Below the pieces are notes generated by a model that saw only the letters and a program-made list of their open reading frames with translations, was not told the DNA's origin and ran no database searches. 64,000 bases of DNA, taken from contig JAMLJH010000001.1 in assembly GCA_023953615.1 (NCBI GenBank), forward strand, positions 2,211,360 through 2,275,359, given 5' to 3'. The translations under genes were made by a program, and so were the position numbers. Positions 30,271 through 39,002 of this stretch are shown here, piece after piece. Source of the DNA: Verrucomicrobiia bacterium. Lineage in GTDB: Bacteria > Verrucomicrobiota > Verrucomicrobiia > Limisphaerales > JADLHS01. How positions within the stretch are numbered: position 1 is the first letter of the stretch; every line of letters starts with the position of its first letter.

Positions 30271-31484
30271 TGAAGCGAGTTTGCCTCTATGGTTTCAAAA
30301 GTTTGCTGGCGCTGGCGCTCGGTATTGGGATGGGTCGAAGCACCACCAATCCTGAGTTTTGTTCCGTGTTTGATGCGGCGCGCGATGGCTATGATTCGAT
30401 CCGGATTCCATCCATCGTTGTCGCCAAGACCGGGACGATCCTTGCCTTCGCCGAGGGACGGGCGGCCGACCGGGATCAGGCGTCCAACGATATCATCCTG
30501 AAACGCAGCGCGGACGGCGGCTTGACCTGGCAACCCGTGCAAGTGGTGGCCGATGCCGGCGCGGCTTCACTCAACAATCCCACTGCGGTGGTGGATCAGG
30601 ATTCCGGGCGCGTTTTCCTGATGTACCAACTCATTCCGCAACACCTCAAGGAACACGACGCAAACATCCAGACCGGTTACACCGGCACCAACATCTTCCG
30701 TAGTTTTGTCATCTGGTCCGATGACGCGGGCGTAACCTGGTCGAAGCCCACGGACGTCACGCGCTCCACCAAACGCCCCACCGGCGCCACGACCATCGCC
30801 AGCGGCCCCGGCATTGGCATCCAATTGACGCGCGGCCCGCAGCGCGGTCGGTTGATCATTCCCTTCAATGAAGGACCGTTTTATCAGTGGAACAACTATG
30901 CGGTGTACAGCGACGATGGCGGGCAACATTGGCAATGGGGCGAAAATGTGCCCGGCGCATTCGTAACGGATGCGCAGGGGCGACGTCGCAGTCAGGTCAA
31001 TGAGGTGCAAATGGTCGAACTCAGTGATGGCTCGGTGCGTTTGAACAGCCGTCCATTTGCCGGTGCCAAAGTGCGCAAAACGGCGATCAGCCGTGACGGC
31101 GGCCAGACGTGGTCGCCAGTGACGGACGTGCCGGCGCTGCGCGATCCCAGTTGCAACGCCAGTGTATTGCGTTACTCGTTCGATGATGCTCAAGGCGCGG
31201 GGCGACTGCTATTCAGCGGCCCGGACAGCGATCAACGCCGCAACGGCACTCTTCATGTCAGTTACGATGACGGGGCCACCTGGCCACGCCGACGGACCTT
31301 TGTGCCCGATGGATTTGCCTACAGCGTCTTGACCCGTCTGCCGGATGGCCAGATCGGTTGTCTGTTCGAACCCAACGATGCCAGACGCATTTTGCTGGCG
31401 CGAATTCCGTTGGCCTGGATCGAGCCGGTCAGTGTGGATCAAACGCCTTCGACTCAAACGCCGAAATCGGCGCCGTCGCCATGA
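30270..31484 (+). CDS. Sialidase-like (BNR/Asp-box) glycoside hydrolase
   Basis: A 404-residue protein with an N-terminal signal-like helix (about 8-24). It has a FRIP-type arginine motif (IRIPSIV, Arg45), an AEGR..DRDQ segment and five Asp boxes (SADGGLTW, SDDAGVTW, SDDGGQHW, SRDGGQTW, SYDDGATW), which define a six-bladed sialidase propeller close to GH33. The family removes terminal sialic acids, but related propellers act on other sugars. The ATG overlaps the ABC ATPase stop by one base (TGATG), and its own stop overlaps the permease start (ATGA), so the enzyme is made together with an importer. It probably frees the sugar that the transporter takes in. The exact bond is unproven. Confidence 0.82.
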   Translation: MKRVCLYGFKSLLALALGIGMGRSTTNPEFCSVFDAARDGYDSIRIPSIVVAKTGTILAFAEGRAADRDQASNDIILKRSADGGLTWQPVQVVADAGAASLNNPTAVVDQDSGRVFLMYQLIPQHLKEHDANIQTGYTGTNIFRSFVIWSDDAGVTWSKPTDVTRSTKRPTGATTIASGPGIGIQLTRGPQRGRLIIPFNEGPFYQWNNYAVYSDDGGQHWQWGENVPGAFVTDAQGRRRSQVNEVQMVELSDGSVRLNSRPFAGAKVRKTAISRDGGQTWSPVTDVPALRDPSCNASVLRYSFDDAQGAGRLLFSGPDSDQRRNGTLHVSYDDGATWPRRRTFVPDGFAYSVLTRLPDGQIGCLFEPNDARRILLARIPLAWIEPVSVDQTPSTQTPKSAPSP

Positions 31485-32410
31485 CCAAAACGAAACTCAA
31501 TTTACGCGACTGGTCGGCCGCCATCGTGCTGGGCGTTTTGCTTCTGTTGCTAGCGGTGGTTGCTCCGGCGTTTTATCAGCCGCAGCCGCAGCTCTCGTTG
31601 CTGGCGCGCGAAGCGCCTTCGCTGGTGGTGGCCTGCGGCGCGGCGTTGATCATCGTCTGCCGCCAGATTGATATTTCGGTCGGCTCACAATTCGCCGTGT
31701 GCAGCGTGGCCGCGGGATTGTTGGCTACGCAAGGTCTGTCGCTGCTCCTGGTCGTGCCGCTTGCAATTGTCATTGGCGCCGGCTTGGGGGCGATCAATGG
31801 CGTGCTGGTGGCGGGGCTGCGCTTGCCCTCCATCGTGGTCACGCTCGCCACCTTGGTCACGTGGCGCGAGGGATTGCGCTGGTGGCGTCAGGGACAATTC
31901 GTGGACCTGCCCGAAGGCACGCAATGGCTGGGATTAAGCCAGGCCGCCGGCCAATGGACCTTGATCAGCGTGGCGGTGGGGTTACTGCTCGCGCTGGCTT
32001 GGGCAACCAAGCATCTGAGTCTGGGGCGTTTCATTTACGCGGTGGGCAGTGACGCTGAAGCGGCGCGCTTGTCCGGCATCCGCCCGCAGATGGTGACGTT
32101 CCTGGTGTTTGTGCTGATGGGCGCGTTGGTGGGGCTGGCGGCGGTGATGAACCTGGTGCAATCCCCGCAAGTGGACCCGAAATCCGGCTCGGGTTTAGAG
32201 TTGAAAGTCATCGCCGCCGTCGTGGTGGGGGGCGTGGAAATCACGGGAGGCCGGGGCAAACTTTGGGGCGTGCTGGCCGGGCTGCTGTTGCTGGCGTGCA
32301 TTGGCCCCGCTTTGACGCATCTGCATATCGAAGCGTATTGGGAAAAAGCCATTCAAGGCGGCATCATTTTACTGGCCGTCGTCGCCGATGGCCTGCGCCA
32401 TCGCCAGTAA
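31481..32410 (+). CDS. Sugar ABC transporter permease (RbsC/RhaP-type)
   Basis: The start is at the ATG at 31481 (309 residues), overlapping the sialidase stop by four bases; the open frame upstream is inside that gene. About eight to nine hydrophobic helices are visible, with the family patterns ACGAALIIVCRQIDISVGSQFA and GVEITGGRGKLWGVLAGLL. This is one of two different permeases that should form the membrane channel. The next permease follows after 19 bp. Confidence 0.9.
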   Translation: MTKTKLNLRDWSAAIVLGVLLLLLAVVAPAFYQPQPQLSLLAREAPSLVVACGAALIIVCRQIDISVGSQFAVCSVAAGLLATQGLSLLLVVPLAIVIGAGLGAINGVLVAGLRLPSIVVTLATLVTWREGLRWWRQGQFVDLPEGTQWLGLSQAAGQWTLISVAVGLLLALAWATKHLSLGRFIYAVGSDAEAARLSGIRPQMVTFLVFVLMGALVGLAAVMNLVQSPQVDPKSGSGLELKVIAAVVVGGVEITGGRGKLWGVLAGLLLLACIGPALTHLHIEAYWEKAIQGGIILLAVVADGLRHRQ

Positions 32411-32429
32411 CCGTTCACCACTGAAAGCC

Positions 32430-33419
32430 ATGAACCGATCGGAAATCAAAGCCACGCTGCTGCGCCACGAAACCGTGCTGCTGCTGGTCGTGGTGTTGGA
32501 GTGGTTTTATTTCAACTCGGTCGGGCCGCGCTTCGGTTCGCTGGATAACACCTTCGATCTGCTGCGCCACTCGGTGGAAATCGGACTGTTGGCCCTGGCC
32601 ATGACGCCCATTATTCTGACCGGCGGAATTGATCTCTCGGTCGGTTCCTTGCTTGGGTTGTGCGCGGTTCTGTTTGGCAAATTCTGGCGCGACGCAGGTC
32701 TGCCCATTCCTCTGGCCGCCGCCATGACGATAGTTTGTGGCGCGCTGGCCGGCGGACTGAACGCGGTGCTGATCGCGCACTGGCGGTTGCCTTCGCTGAT
32801 TGTCACCCTGGGCACGTTCTCGTTGTTTCGCGGTCTGGCGGAAGCGCTCACCCGGGGCGCGGACACTTTCACCAACTTTCCCGCTTCGTTCCTTTTCCTG
32901 GGGCAGGAACATTGGTTGGGCGTTCCCGCGCAAGCGCCTTTGTTCATCCTGGTGGCGGTGGGCATCTGGCTGCTGGTGCATCGCACCACGTTCGGACGAT
33001 CCTTTCGCGCCATCGGTTACGCGCCGGAAGGAGCGCGCTACGCCGGGTTGCCCGTCGCGCGGCGACTGGCGTTCGTTTACGTGCTGGCGGGGATCATCGC
33101 GGCCATCGCCGCCGTCATTTACACGGCGCGACTCGGCCAGGCCAAAGCCGACGCGGGCACGGGTTATGAACTGTTGGCAATCACGGCGGTGGTTCTCGGC
33201 GGCACGAGTATTTTCGGCGGCAGCGGCACGGTGCATGGCACCCTGCTGGGTACCGCCGCGATCGCCATTCTGAACAACGGACTGGTCCACGCCCGGCAGC
33301 CCCGTGAAGTGGCCGGAATGTTGACCGGTCTGCTGCTGATCCTCGCCCTGGCCGGATCCAGCTTGCCTAAAATACTGGCGCAACGCTGGCCGCGCCGCCA
33401 AAATGCCCTTGTAAAATGA
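32430..33419 (+). CDS. Sugar ABC transporter permease (RbsC/RhaQ-type)
   Basis: The start is at the ATG at 32430 (329 residues). It has multiple membrane helices and the family signatures TGGIDLSVGSLLGL and GGTSIFGGSGTVHGTLLG. It pairs with the permease encoded just upstream; two-permease importers of this class include the rhizobial rhamnose system (RhaP/RhaQ). The stop overlaps the start of the binding-protein gene (ATGA). Confidence 0.9.
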   Translation: MNRSEIKATLLRHETVLLLVVVLEWFYFNSVGPRFGSLDNTFDLLRHSVEIGLLALAMTPIILTGGIDLSVGSLLGLCAVLFGKFWRDAGLPIPLAAAMTIVCGALAGGLNAVLIAHWRLPSLIVTLGTFSLFRGLAEALTRGADTFTNFPASFLFLGQEHWLGVPAQAPLFILVAVGIWLLVHRTTFGRSFRAIGYAPEGARYAGLPVARRLAFVYVLAGIIAAIAAVIYTARLGQAKADAGTGYELLAITAVVLGGTSIFGGSGTVHGTLLGTAAIAILNNGLVHARQPREVAGMLTGLLLILALAGSSLPKILAQRWPRRQNALVK

Positions 33420-34441
33420 ACAGTTCGAACTTGAAAAAAATTTTTTCGCTTTTGGCACTGACCAGTCTGGGTTTCCTGGTGGGTTGCGGAAAAAGCTCCG
33501 ACTCCGGCAACCGCTCCGCCAATGCCGGCACCAAAAAAGTTTCCATCGCCCTGATGCCCAAATCGAAGGGGAACGCGTATTTCATTTCCTGCAAAAAGGG
33601 TGCGGATCAGGCCGCGCAGGAACTCGGCGTGGATTTGTTATTCGATGGTCCAACGGATCCCGATCCCGCCAAGCAAAATGAAATCGTGGAGAACTGGATC
33701 ACAATCGGCGTGGACGTGATCGCCGTGGCCTGTGAAAACCGCGAGGGCATTTCCACCGCTCTGCGCCGCGCCAAAAGTAAGGGCATCAAAGTGATTACTT
33801 ACGACGCGGACGCGCAACCCGACGCGCGGGATTTCTTCGTCAATCAAGCCACTCCCGAAGGCATTGGCTTCACCCTGATGGATGAAGCGGCGCGCTTGTG
33901 CGGCGGCGAAGGCGAGTTCGCCATCATCACCGCCAGCCTGACCGCGGCGAACATGATCGAATGGCAGAAATACATTGAAGCGCGTCGGGCCAATAAATAT
34001 CCGCGCATGCAGATGATCGCGTTGCGCCCCTGCGATGATCTCAAGGACAAAGCGCAAAGCGAAGCGACCGCGCTGCTCAGCGCCAATCCGAATTTGAAAT
34101 GTATCATGGCGATTTGTTCCCCGGCGGTGCCTGGCGCCGCGGAAGCCGTGAAGCAGGCCGGCAAAGCGGGTCAGGTGCAGGTGCTCGGCCTGGGCCTGCC
34201 CAACGAGAATCGGCGTTACGTTCACGAGGGAGTGACCGCCAGTGTGATTTTGTGGAACACCGAGCATCTCGGCTACCTTACCATCTACGCCGCCAACGCC
34301 CTGGCGCAAGGCACACTGAAACCGGGCACGCCATCTCTTCAGGCGGGCGCGTTGGGTGAATTTTCCATCGCCGGCGACAACATTTTGCTGGGCAAACCCA
34401 CCATCTTTAACCGGGACAACATTGACCAATTCGATTTCTAA
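33416..34441 (+). CDS. Sugar-binding lipoprotein of the ABC importer (RhaS/LsrB-like)
   Basis: A 341-residue periplasmic-binding-protein type 1 fold. The N-terminus has a lipobox (LGFLVGC, Cys near residue 24) followed by a Ser/Asn-rich linker, so it should be a lipoprotein. The segments GPTDPDPAKQNEIVENWI, GVDVIAVAC, KGIKVITYDADA and the C-terminal FNRDNIDQFDF resemble RhaS (rhamnose) and LsrB (AI-2) binding proteins, from memory of those families. The gene is last in the operon. With the sialidase upstream, the ligand could be a sialic acid or a deoxyhexose; the sequence alone does not decide. Confidence 0.85.
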   Translation: MNSSNLKKIFSLLALTSLGFLVGCGKSSDSGNRSANAGTKKVSIALMPKSKGNAYFISCKKGADQAAQELGVDLLFDGPTDPDPAKQNEIVENWITIGVDVIAVACENREGISTALRRAKSKGIKVITYDADAQPDARDFFVNQATPEGIGFTLMDEAARLCGGEGEFAIITASLTAANMIEWQKYIEARRANKYPRMQMIALRPCDDLKDKAQSEATALLSANPNLKCIMAICSPAVPGAAEAVKQAGKAGQVQVLGLGLPNENRRYVHEGVTASVILWNTEHLGYLTIYAANALAQGTLKPGTPSLQAGALGEFSIAGDNILLGKPTIFNRDNIDQFDF

Positions 34442-34472
34442 GTGAGTGAAGGGCAACCGCTGGCTTGAGCGG

Positions 34473-34487
34473 CTGCCGCTTCGGCAG
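34473..34487 (+). terminator. Weak hairpin after the ABC operon
   Basis: A perfect 6-bp stem CTGCCG/CGGCAG with a CTT loop lies 31 bp after the binding-protein stop. There is no T-tract, so it is only a possible transcript end. Confidence 0.2.
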
Positions 34488-34650
34488 GGATCATCCCAAG
34501 ACATAACTTCGCGCTGCTTCCTCGCCCAGCGTCGGGCACTTGCCTGGCGTAATAACCAGCCGCGACCTTCGTGGCCCGCCACGTTCGCTGGCCGCCCCGG
34601 CGGGAGTTGGCGTGGACAATTTGGCCGCATCGCCTATCCTGCGCGGCGCT

Positions 34651-35736
34651 ATGGCAGTCGCGCAGTCGAAATCATCACCCACGCCGCACGAGCTGGGTTA
34701 CTTCATGCCGGCGGAATGGACGCCGCATCGCGCCACCTGGATCGGGTGGCCGCATAACGCCTCGGATTGGCCGGGTAAAATCGGCGCCATCCGCTGGGTT
34801 TATGGCGAAATGGTCCGCAAGATCACGCAGGGCGAGGATGCGCGCATTCTCGTGCGGCATCCGGCCGAGGCGGAACTGGCCACCAGCTATCTGCAACGCG
34901 CCCACGCGAATTTGAAACGCGTTCACTTTGTGGTGCATCGGACCAATCGCGGCTGGACGCGGGACAGCGGCCCGATTCATCTCGTGCGCCAGCGCGGCAA
35001 GCGCCGGGACAAGGCCATCGTGCATTTCCATTTCAACGGTTGGGCCAAATACCACAATTGGAAACTGGATACCCGGGTGCCGGAAACAGCAGCGCAAATT
35101 CTGAAACGCCCCCTCTTCGACGCGCGCTGGGAGGGACGCCCGTTCGTCATGGAAGGCGGCGGCATCGAGTTGAACGGCGCCGGCACGCTCATCACCACCG
35201 AGGAGTGTTATCAACATCCAACAATCCAGGTGCGCAATCCCGGCATGACCAAGGCGGACTATGCGGCGACGTTCAAACGATACCTGGGCGTCTCCAACGT
35301 GTTGTGGTTGAGTCGCGGGCCGGTGGGCGATGATACGCACGGGCACATTGACGACGTCTGCCGGTTTACGAATCGGAAAACTTTGGTGCTGATCAAAGAA
35401 ACCAATCGGCGCGACGCGAACTATCGGCCGCTGGCAGAGAACTGGGAGCGCGTGCAGGACTTCCGGCTGGAAGACGGCTCGAAACCCGAAGTGGTGGCGT
35501 TGCCCATGCCCGCGCCGTTGTGGTGTGACGGCGTCCGGCTGCCGGCCAGTTACGCTAATTTCTACATCAGCAACGCGCAGGTGATCGTGCCGACGTTCAA
35601 CGATCCGAACGATCGGGTGGCGCTGGGCATTTTGGGCGAGTTGTTCCCGGACCGTCCGGTGGTCGGCATTCACGCGGTGGATTTGGTGTGGGGCTTTGGG
35701 TCGCTGCATTGTTTGACTCAACAAGAACCGGCTTGA
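34651..35736 (+). CDS. Agmatine deiminase / peptidylarginine deiminase-like enzyme
   Basis: The start is chosen at the ATG at 34651 (361 residues, MAVAQSK...); the frame runs back to 34540 but that part is not family-like. Members convert agmatine to N-carbamoylputrescine plus ammonia (putrescine route). The guanidine-deiminase residues are visible: the acidic RDSGPI and EGGGIE segments, DDTHGHIDD with the catalytic His, and the nucleophilic Cys in LHCLTQQ near the C-terminus. No carbamoylputrescine amidase lies beside it, so the pathway partner must be elsewhere. Confidence 0.9.
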   Translation: MAVAQSKSSPTPHELGYFMPAEWTPHRATWIGWPHNASDWPGKIGAIRWVYGEMVRKITQGEDARILVRHPAEAELATSYLQRAHANLKRVHFVVHRTNRGWTRDSGPIHLVRQRGKRRDKAIVHFHFNGWAKYHNWKLDTRVPETAAQILKRPLFDARWEGRPFVMEGGGIELNGAGTLITTEECYQHPTIQVRNPGMTKADYAATFKRYLGVSNVLWLSRGPVGDDTHGHIDDVCRFTNRKTLVLIKETNRRDANYRPLAENWERVQDFRLEDGSKPEVVALPMPAPLWCDGVRLPASYANFYISNAQVIVPTFNDPNDRVALGILGELFPDRPVVGIHAVDLVWGFGSLHCLTQQEPA

Positions 35737-35790
35737 GCGCGTGACCACATGGCGCGTTCCCTTGCCATCGGGCGCTTACGCTTCTAGCTT

Positions 35791-37518
35791 TTGATCGTGC
35801 AGGTTTCCGAGCACATTCGCAAAAAGCTCAGTCAAGTGCCGCACCGACCGGGCGTGTACCTGCACAAGGACCGGTTCGGTACGGTGATCTACGTCGGCAA
35901 GGCGCGCGACTTGCGCAAGCGGGTCAGTCAGTATTTTCACCCGTCGCGCCGGCTCGGCTGGGACTTGAAATTCAACGCGCTGGTGGAGGCCATTCACGAC
36001 TTCGACGTGCATGTGGTGCGCAGCGAACCGGAAGCGTTGCTGCTGGAAAGCAAGCTCATCAAGGAATTTCATCCGCGCTTCAACGTCAGTCTGCGCGATG
36101 ATAAACGCTTTCTTCTGTTGAAGGTGAATCTCAACGACCCCATTCCCAACTTCGTGTTCACGCGACTGAAGAAGGACGATGGCGCGCGTTACTTCGGCCC
36201 GTTCGTCAACTCAACGGCGGCGCGCAACACGCTGGCGCTGGTGCGCCGCCAATTCAATCTGCGCGGCTGCCGGGCGTTTACACCGAACGAAACGGACTAC
36301 AAACATTGCCTCTACGCGCATTTGAAATACTGCACGGCCCCGTGCGTCGGCAACGTGACGCGTGAGCAATATCTCGAACAGGTCCGGGCCGCGTGCGACT
36401 TCCTCGCGGGCCAGTGCGAGGACATGAAATCGCAACTGGAAACTGAAATGCGCCAGGCGGCGCGGGCGCAGGAGTTCGAGCGAGCGGCGGAGTTGCGGGA
36501 TTTGCTGCAGGATTTGGAACGCACGACGAAGCCGGAAAAATCGTTCGCCCGCGTGCCGTATTCGCTGCCGCTGGCCATCCACCCCGAAGCCGATTTGCAA
36601 GCGCTGGCTCAGGTGCTGGGGCTGCCGCAGCCGCCGCGGCGCATTGAAGGTTTCGACATTTCCAACATCAGCGGCACGTTCAAGGTGGCTTCGCTGGTCA
36701 GTTTCAAAAATGGCCGTCCAGACCGCGCCAACTATCGGCGCTTCAAAATCAAATCGGTCGTGGGACAGGACGATTTCGCGAGCATGGCGGAAGTAATTCA
36801 CCGGCGCTATAAACGCCTCCTCGACGAAGCGCATCCGCACGCGCCCGCCGAATCTCAGGTGGCTGCGGATGCCGAGGGCGGCGCGCGGATCGTTTCCGAA
36901 CTGCAGCAGATGATTGATGCGACCAGCCGCCGGGTGAAACGACAATTGCGCGCCCGGCCTCAATCGTCGGCAAAACCTCCGTCACCGGAATCGCCTCCAG
37001 GCGACCAGACGGAAGCCGACTCGCACCTGCCGGATTTGATTTTGGTGGATGGCGGCAAAGGGCAATTGCACGCGGCCCGGGAGGAACTGGAGAAACTCGG
37101 ATTGCAACACATTCCGCTTATCGGTTTGGCCAAGGAATTCGAGGATATTTATCGTCCCGGCGCGAGCCAGCCGCTGCGGCTGGGACTGGATCATCCGGCG
37201 GTGAAATTGTTACAGCGCATCCGGGATGAATCGCATCGGGTGGCCAATTCCTACAACGCGCAACTGCGGCTCAAAAAAATTTCCGAAAGCATTCTTGATG
37301 AATTTCCCGGCATCGGCGAGCAACGCAAAGCCGCGTTGCTGAAAAAGTTTGGTTCGGTGCAGCGACTCAAAATCGCTACAACGGAACAGATCGCCGCCGT
37401 GCCTGGCTTTGGCAGTAAAGCGGCGGCGGAATTAAAAGCGTTTCTCGCCGCGCGCACGGTACTGCCCACTCAGGAACTTCCCGAAGCCGCCACCGACCAC
37501 CAATCCTCGGCCTCATAA
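35791..37518 (+). CDS. uvrC: Excinuclease ABC subunit C
   Basis: The nuclease subunit of nucleotide excision repair, which incises on both sides of a lesion with UvrA and UvrB. It is 575 residues from a TTG at 35791 (a GTG two codons later is possible). Domains: GIY-YIG nuclease (about 8-90, HRPGVYLHKD...VIYVGKARDLRKRV), a cysteine cluster (HCLYAHLKYCTAPC), a UVR motif (about 225-240), an RNase H-like nuclease (GFDISNISG, KSVVGQDDFASM, ILVDGGKGQL) and tandem helix-hairpin-helix motifs (LDEFPGIGEQRKAALLKKFG, PGFGSKAA). It is complete, with a Pro/Ser-rich insertion near residues 375-410. Confidence 0.95.
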   Translation: MIVQVSEHIRKKLSQVPHRPGVYLHKDRFGTVIYVGKARDLRKRVSQYFHPSRRLGWDLKFNALVEAIHDFDVHVVRSEPEALLLESKLIKEFHPRFNVSLRDDKRFLLLKVNLNDPIPNFVFTRLKKDDGARYFGPFVNSTAARNTLALVRRQFNLRGCRAFTPNETDYKHCLYAHLKYCTAPCVGNVTREQYLEQVRAACDFLAGQCEDMKSQLETEMRQAARAQEFERAAELRDLLQDLERTTKPEKSFARVPYSLPLAIHPEADLQALAQVLGLPQPPRRIEGFDISNISGTFKVASLVSFKNGRPDRANYRRFKIKSVVGQDDFASMAEVIHRRYKRLLDEAHPHAPAESQVAADAEGGARIVSELQQMIDATSRRVKRQLRARPQSSAKPPSPESPPGDQTEADSHLPDLILVDGGKGQLHAAREELEKLGLQHIPLIGLAKEFEDIYRPGASQPLRLGLDHPAVKLLQRIRDESHRVANSYNAQLRLKKISESILDEFPGIGEQRKAALLKKFGSVQRLKIATTEQIAAVPGFGSKAAAELKAFLAARTVLPTQELPEAATDHQSSAS

Positions 37519-37718
37519 TCTCTCGGCCACATTACCCATGAAAACCCGAGGGTAAAGGTCCTGTTCAGCCGCGTGATGTTGGCCGTCGGGAAAGTGGCGG
37601 ATATGCGCAAGACGGTATAAATCGCCGGTAATCCTATCCGGCTGCGTCCGGGTAAAATCACCGCTTGAGGGGTGCAAGCAGAGTGGTATTCTCGCCAACG
37701 CCCTTTCGCGCAATTTTT

Positions 37719-38675
37719 ATGACGAAACAAGCCATATCGCCCGCCTCAACGACGAGGCGGTGGGTAAAACTGGGGTTGGTTGCGACAAGCATCCTCCTGG
37801 CAGGTGGGATCTGGAGCGCTTGGGAATTTTGGTATCGCCAACCCACCGGCAGCGGCCCAGCGGGACCTGCTGTGGACGCCGTCGCATTTCAGGAAACTTG
37901 GACGACCAGATCCGTGCTTTTGATTGGTTTGGGAGATAGCATCACTGCGGGGCTTGGCGCCCGCAAAGGCTATTCGTATTTCGACCGCTTGTTGGAAAAC
38001 CCTGACGATGAATGGCCGGATTTGACTGACATCAACTTACGCAAAGTTTTTCCGAACCTGGAATCTACCAATCTCGCCATGTCTGGAAGCACCTCCCTCG
38101 ACCACCAACGCCGGCAGTTGCCCCGGCTGCCAGCCGGAGATTCCAACACACTCGCCATTGTGGTTTTCACCACGGGCGGAAATGATCTTATTCACGACTA
38201 TGGCCGCAGCGAACCCAGGGAAGGAGCAATGTTCGGAGCTTCCTGGGAGCAGGCGCAACCGTGGATTGTAAATTTTGCCGCACGGCTTGAGCAAATGCTG
38301 GACGAGATAACGGCGCGGTTTCCGGGCGGTTGCGAAATTTTTCTGGCTGATATTTATGACCCCACGGACGGCACGGGCAGCGCTCGTCGTGTCGGGCTTC
38401 CTTCATGGCCGGATAGCTTGCGGATTCATTCCGCCTATAACGAAATCATTCACACGGCAGTGGCGCGGCGGGAAAATGTTCATCTCGTGAATCTGCATGA
38501 ACCATTTCTCGGACATGGCCTCGGTTGTCGCCGTATCTGGAGCCAGCACTATCGTCGTGATGATCCGCACTACTGGTTCTGGATCAATCTGGAAGATCCC
38601 AACGAACGTGGTTACGACGCCATTCGTCGTTTGTTCCTACTCACGATGAGCGAGACAAGGCACAGGCTTCGATAG
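37719..38675 (+). CDS. SGNH/GDSL-type hydrolase, membrane-anchored or exported
   Basis: The start is placed at the ATG at 37719 (318 residues); the frame extends to a TTG at 37665. An N-terminal hydrophobic helix (about 15-35) should anchor or export the protein. SGNH blocks: LGDSITAG (nucleophile Ser), an Asn/Gly block SGSTSLDHQ, GGND, and a late DDPH followed by DPNERGYDAI that could supply the Asp/His pair. The family includes esterases, lipases and carbohydrate deacetylases; the substrate is unknown. It is a single gene with 200 bp of gap before it in which I see nothing else. Confidence 0.82.
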   Translation: MTKQAISPASTTRRWVKLGLVATSILLAGGIWSAWEFWYRQPTGSGPAGPAVDAVAFQETWTTRSVLLIGLGDSITAGLGARKGYSYFDRLLENPDDEWPDLTDINLRKVFPNLESTNLAMSGSTSLDHQRRQLPRLPAGDSNTLAIVVFTTGGNDLIHDYGRSEPREGAMFGASWEQAQPWIVNFAARLEQMLDEITARFPGGCEIFLADIYDPTDGTGSARRVGLPSWPDSLRIHSAYNEIIHTAVARRENVHLVNLHEPFLGHGLGCRRIWSQHYRRDDPHYWFWINLEDPNERGYDAIRRLFLLTMSETRHRLR

Positions 38676-39002
38676 GAAATTCTTCCTTTTGCATTTCTCC
38701 TCGCAGTCGGATTTTTTCCAAGCTCCGTCAGGAGTGAAACCTTTGTAGTGGAGACGACCAAAAACATTTCAAGCCCCGGAGCGGCTAAATATGCCGCTCC
38801 TGAATGGAGCTGGGGAATTGTTTGCGTTCGGTTCTACAAAACCGCCCCGATGGGGCTGTCGCGACTGCGGTGGGATCCTCCGCTGCTTTCAGGTGAAGAA
38901 AACGATTCTTTTGCCAGAGCCGCAATATGGAATTCAGACGCGGAGGGATTCCCGTTTGACTTGCCGGGGAGCGGGGTTCAACCTCGCAATCAGTTTTGAG
39001 CT
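38676..39002 (+). other. Intergenic gap containing a palindromic element
   Basis: 327 bp without a convincing gene. It holds the palindrome at 38778-38800 and, around 38842-38880, GC-rich text (ACCGCCCCGATGGGGCTGTC) that also folds back. Short open frames here lack coding character. Confidence 0.5.
38778..38800. repeat. Palindromic element, perfect 8-bp arms
   Basis: GGAGCGGC and GCCGCTCC are separated by the 7-base loop TAAATAT and flanked by CCCC and GGGG runs a few bases out. It looks like a dispersed REP-type unit of a family different from the one at 18140; no second copy was found in this window. Confidence 0.55.

Noticed and set aside
32415..33458. 347-codon antisense frame over the second permease
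   Set aside because: Gln/Arg-rich shadow; the plus strand is a typical RbsC-like permease.
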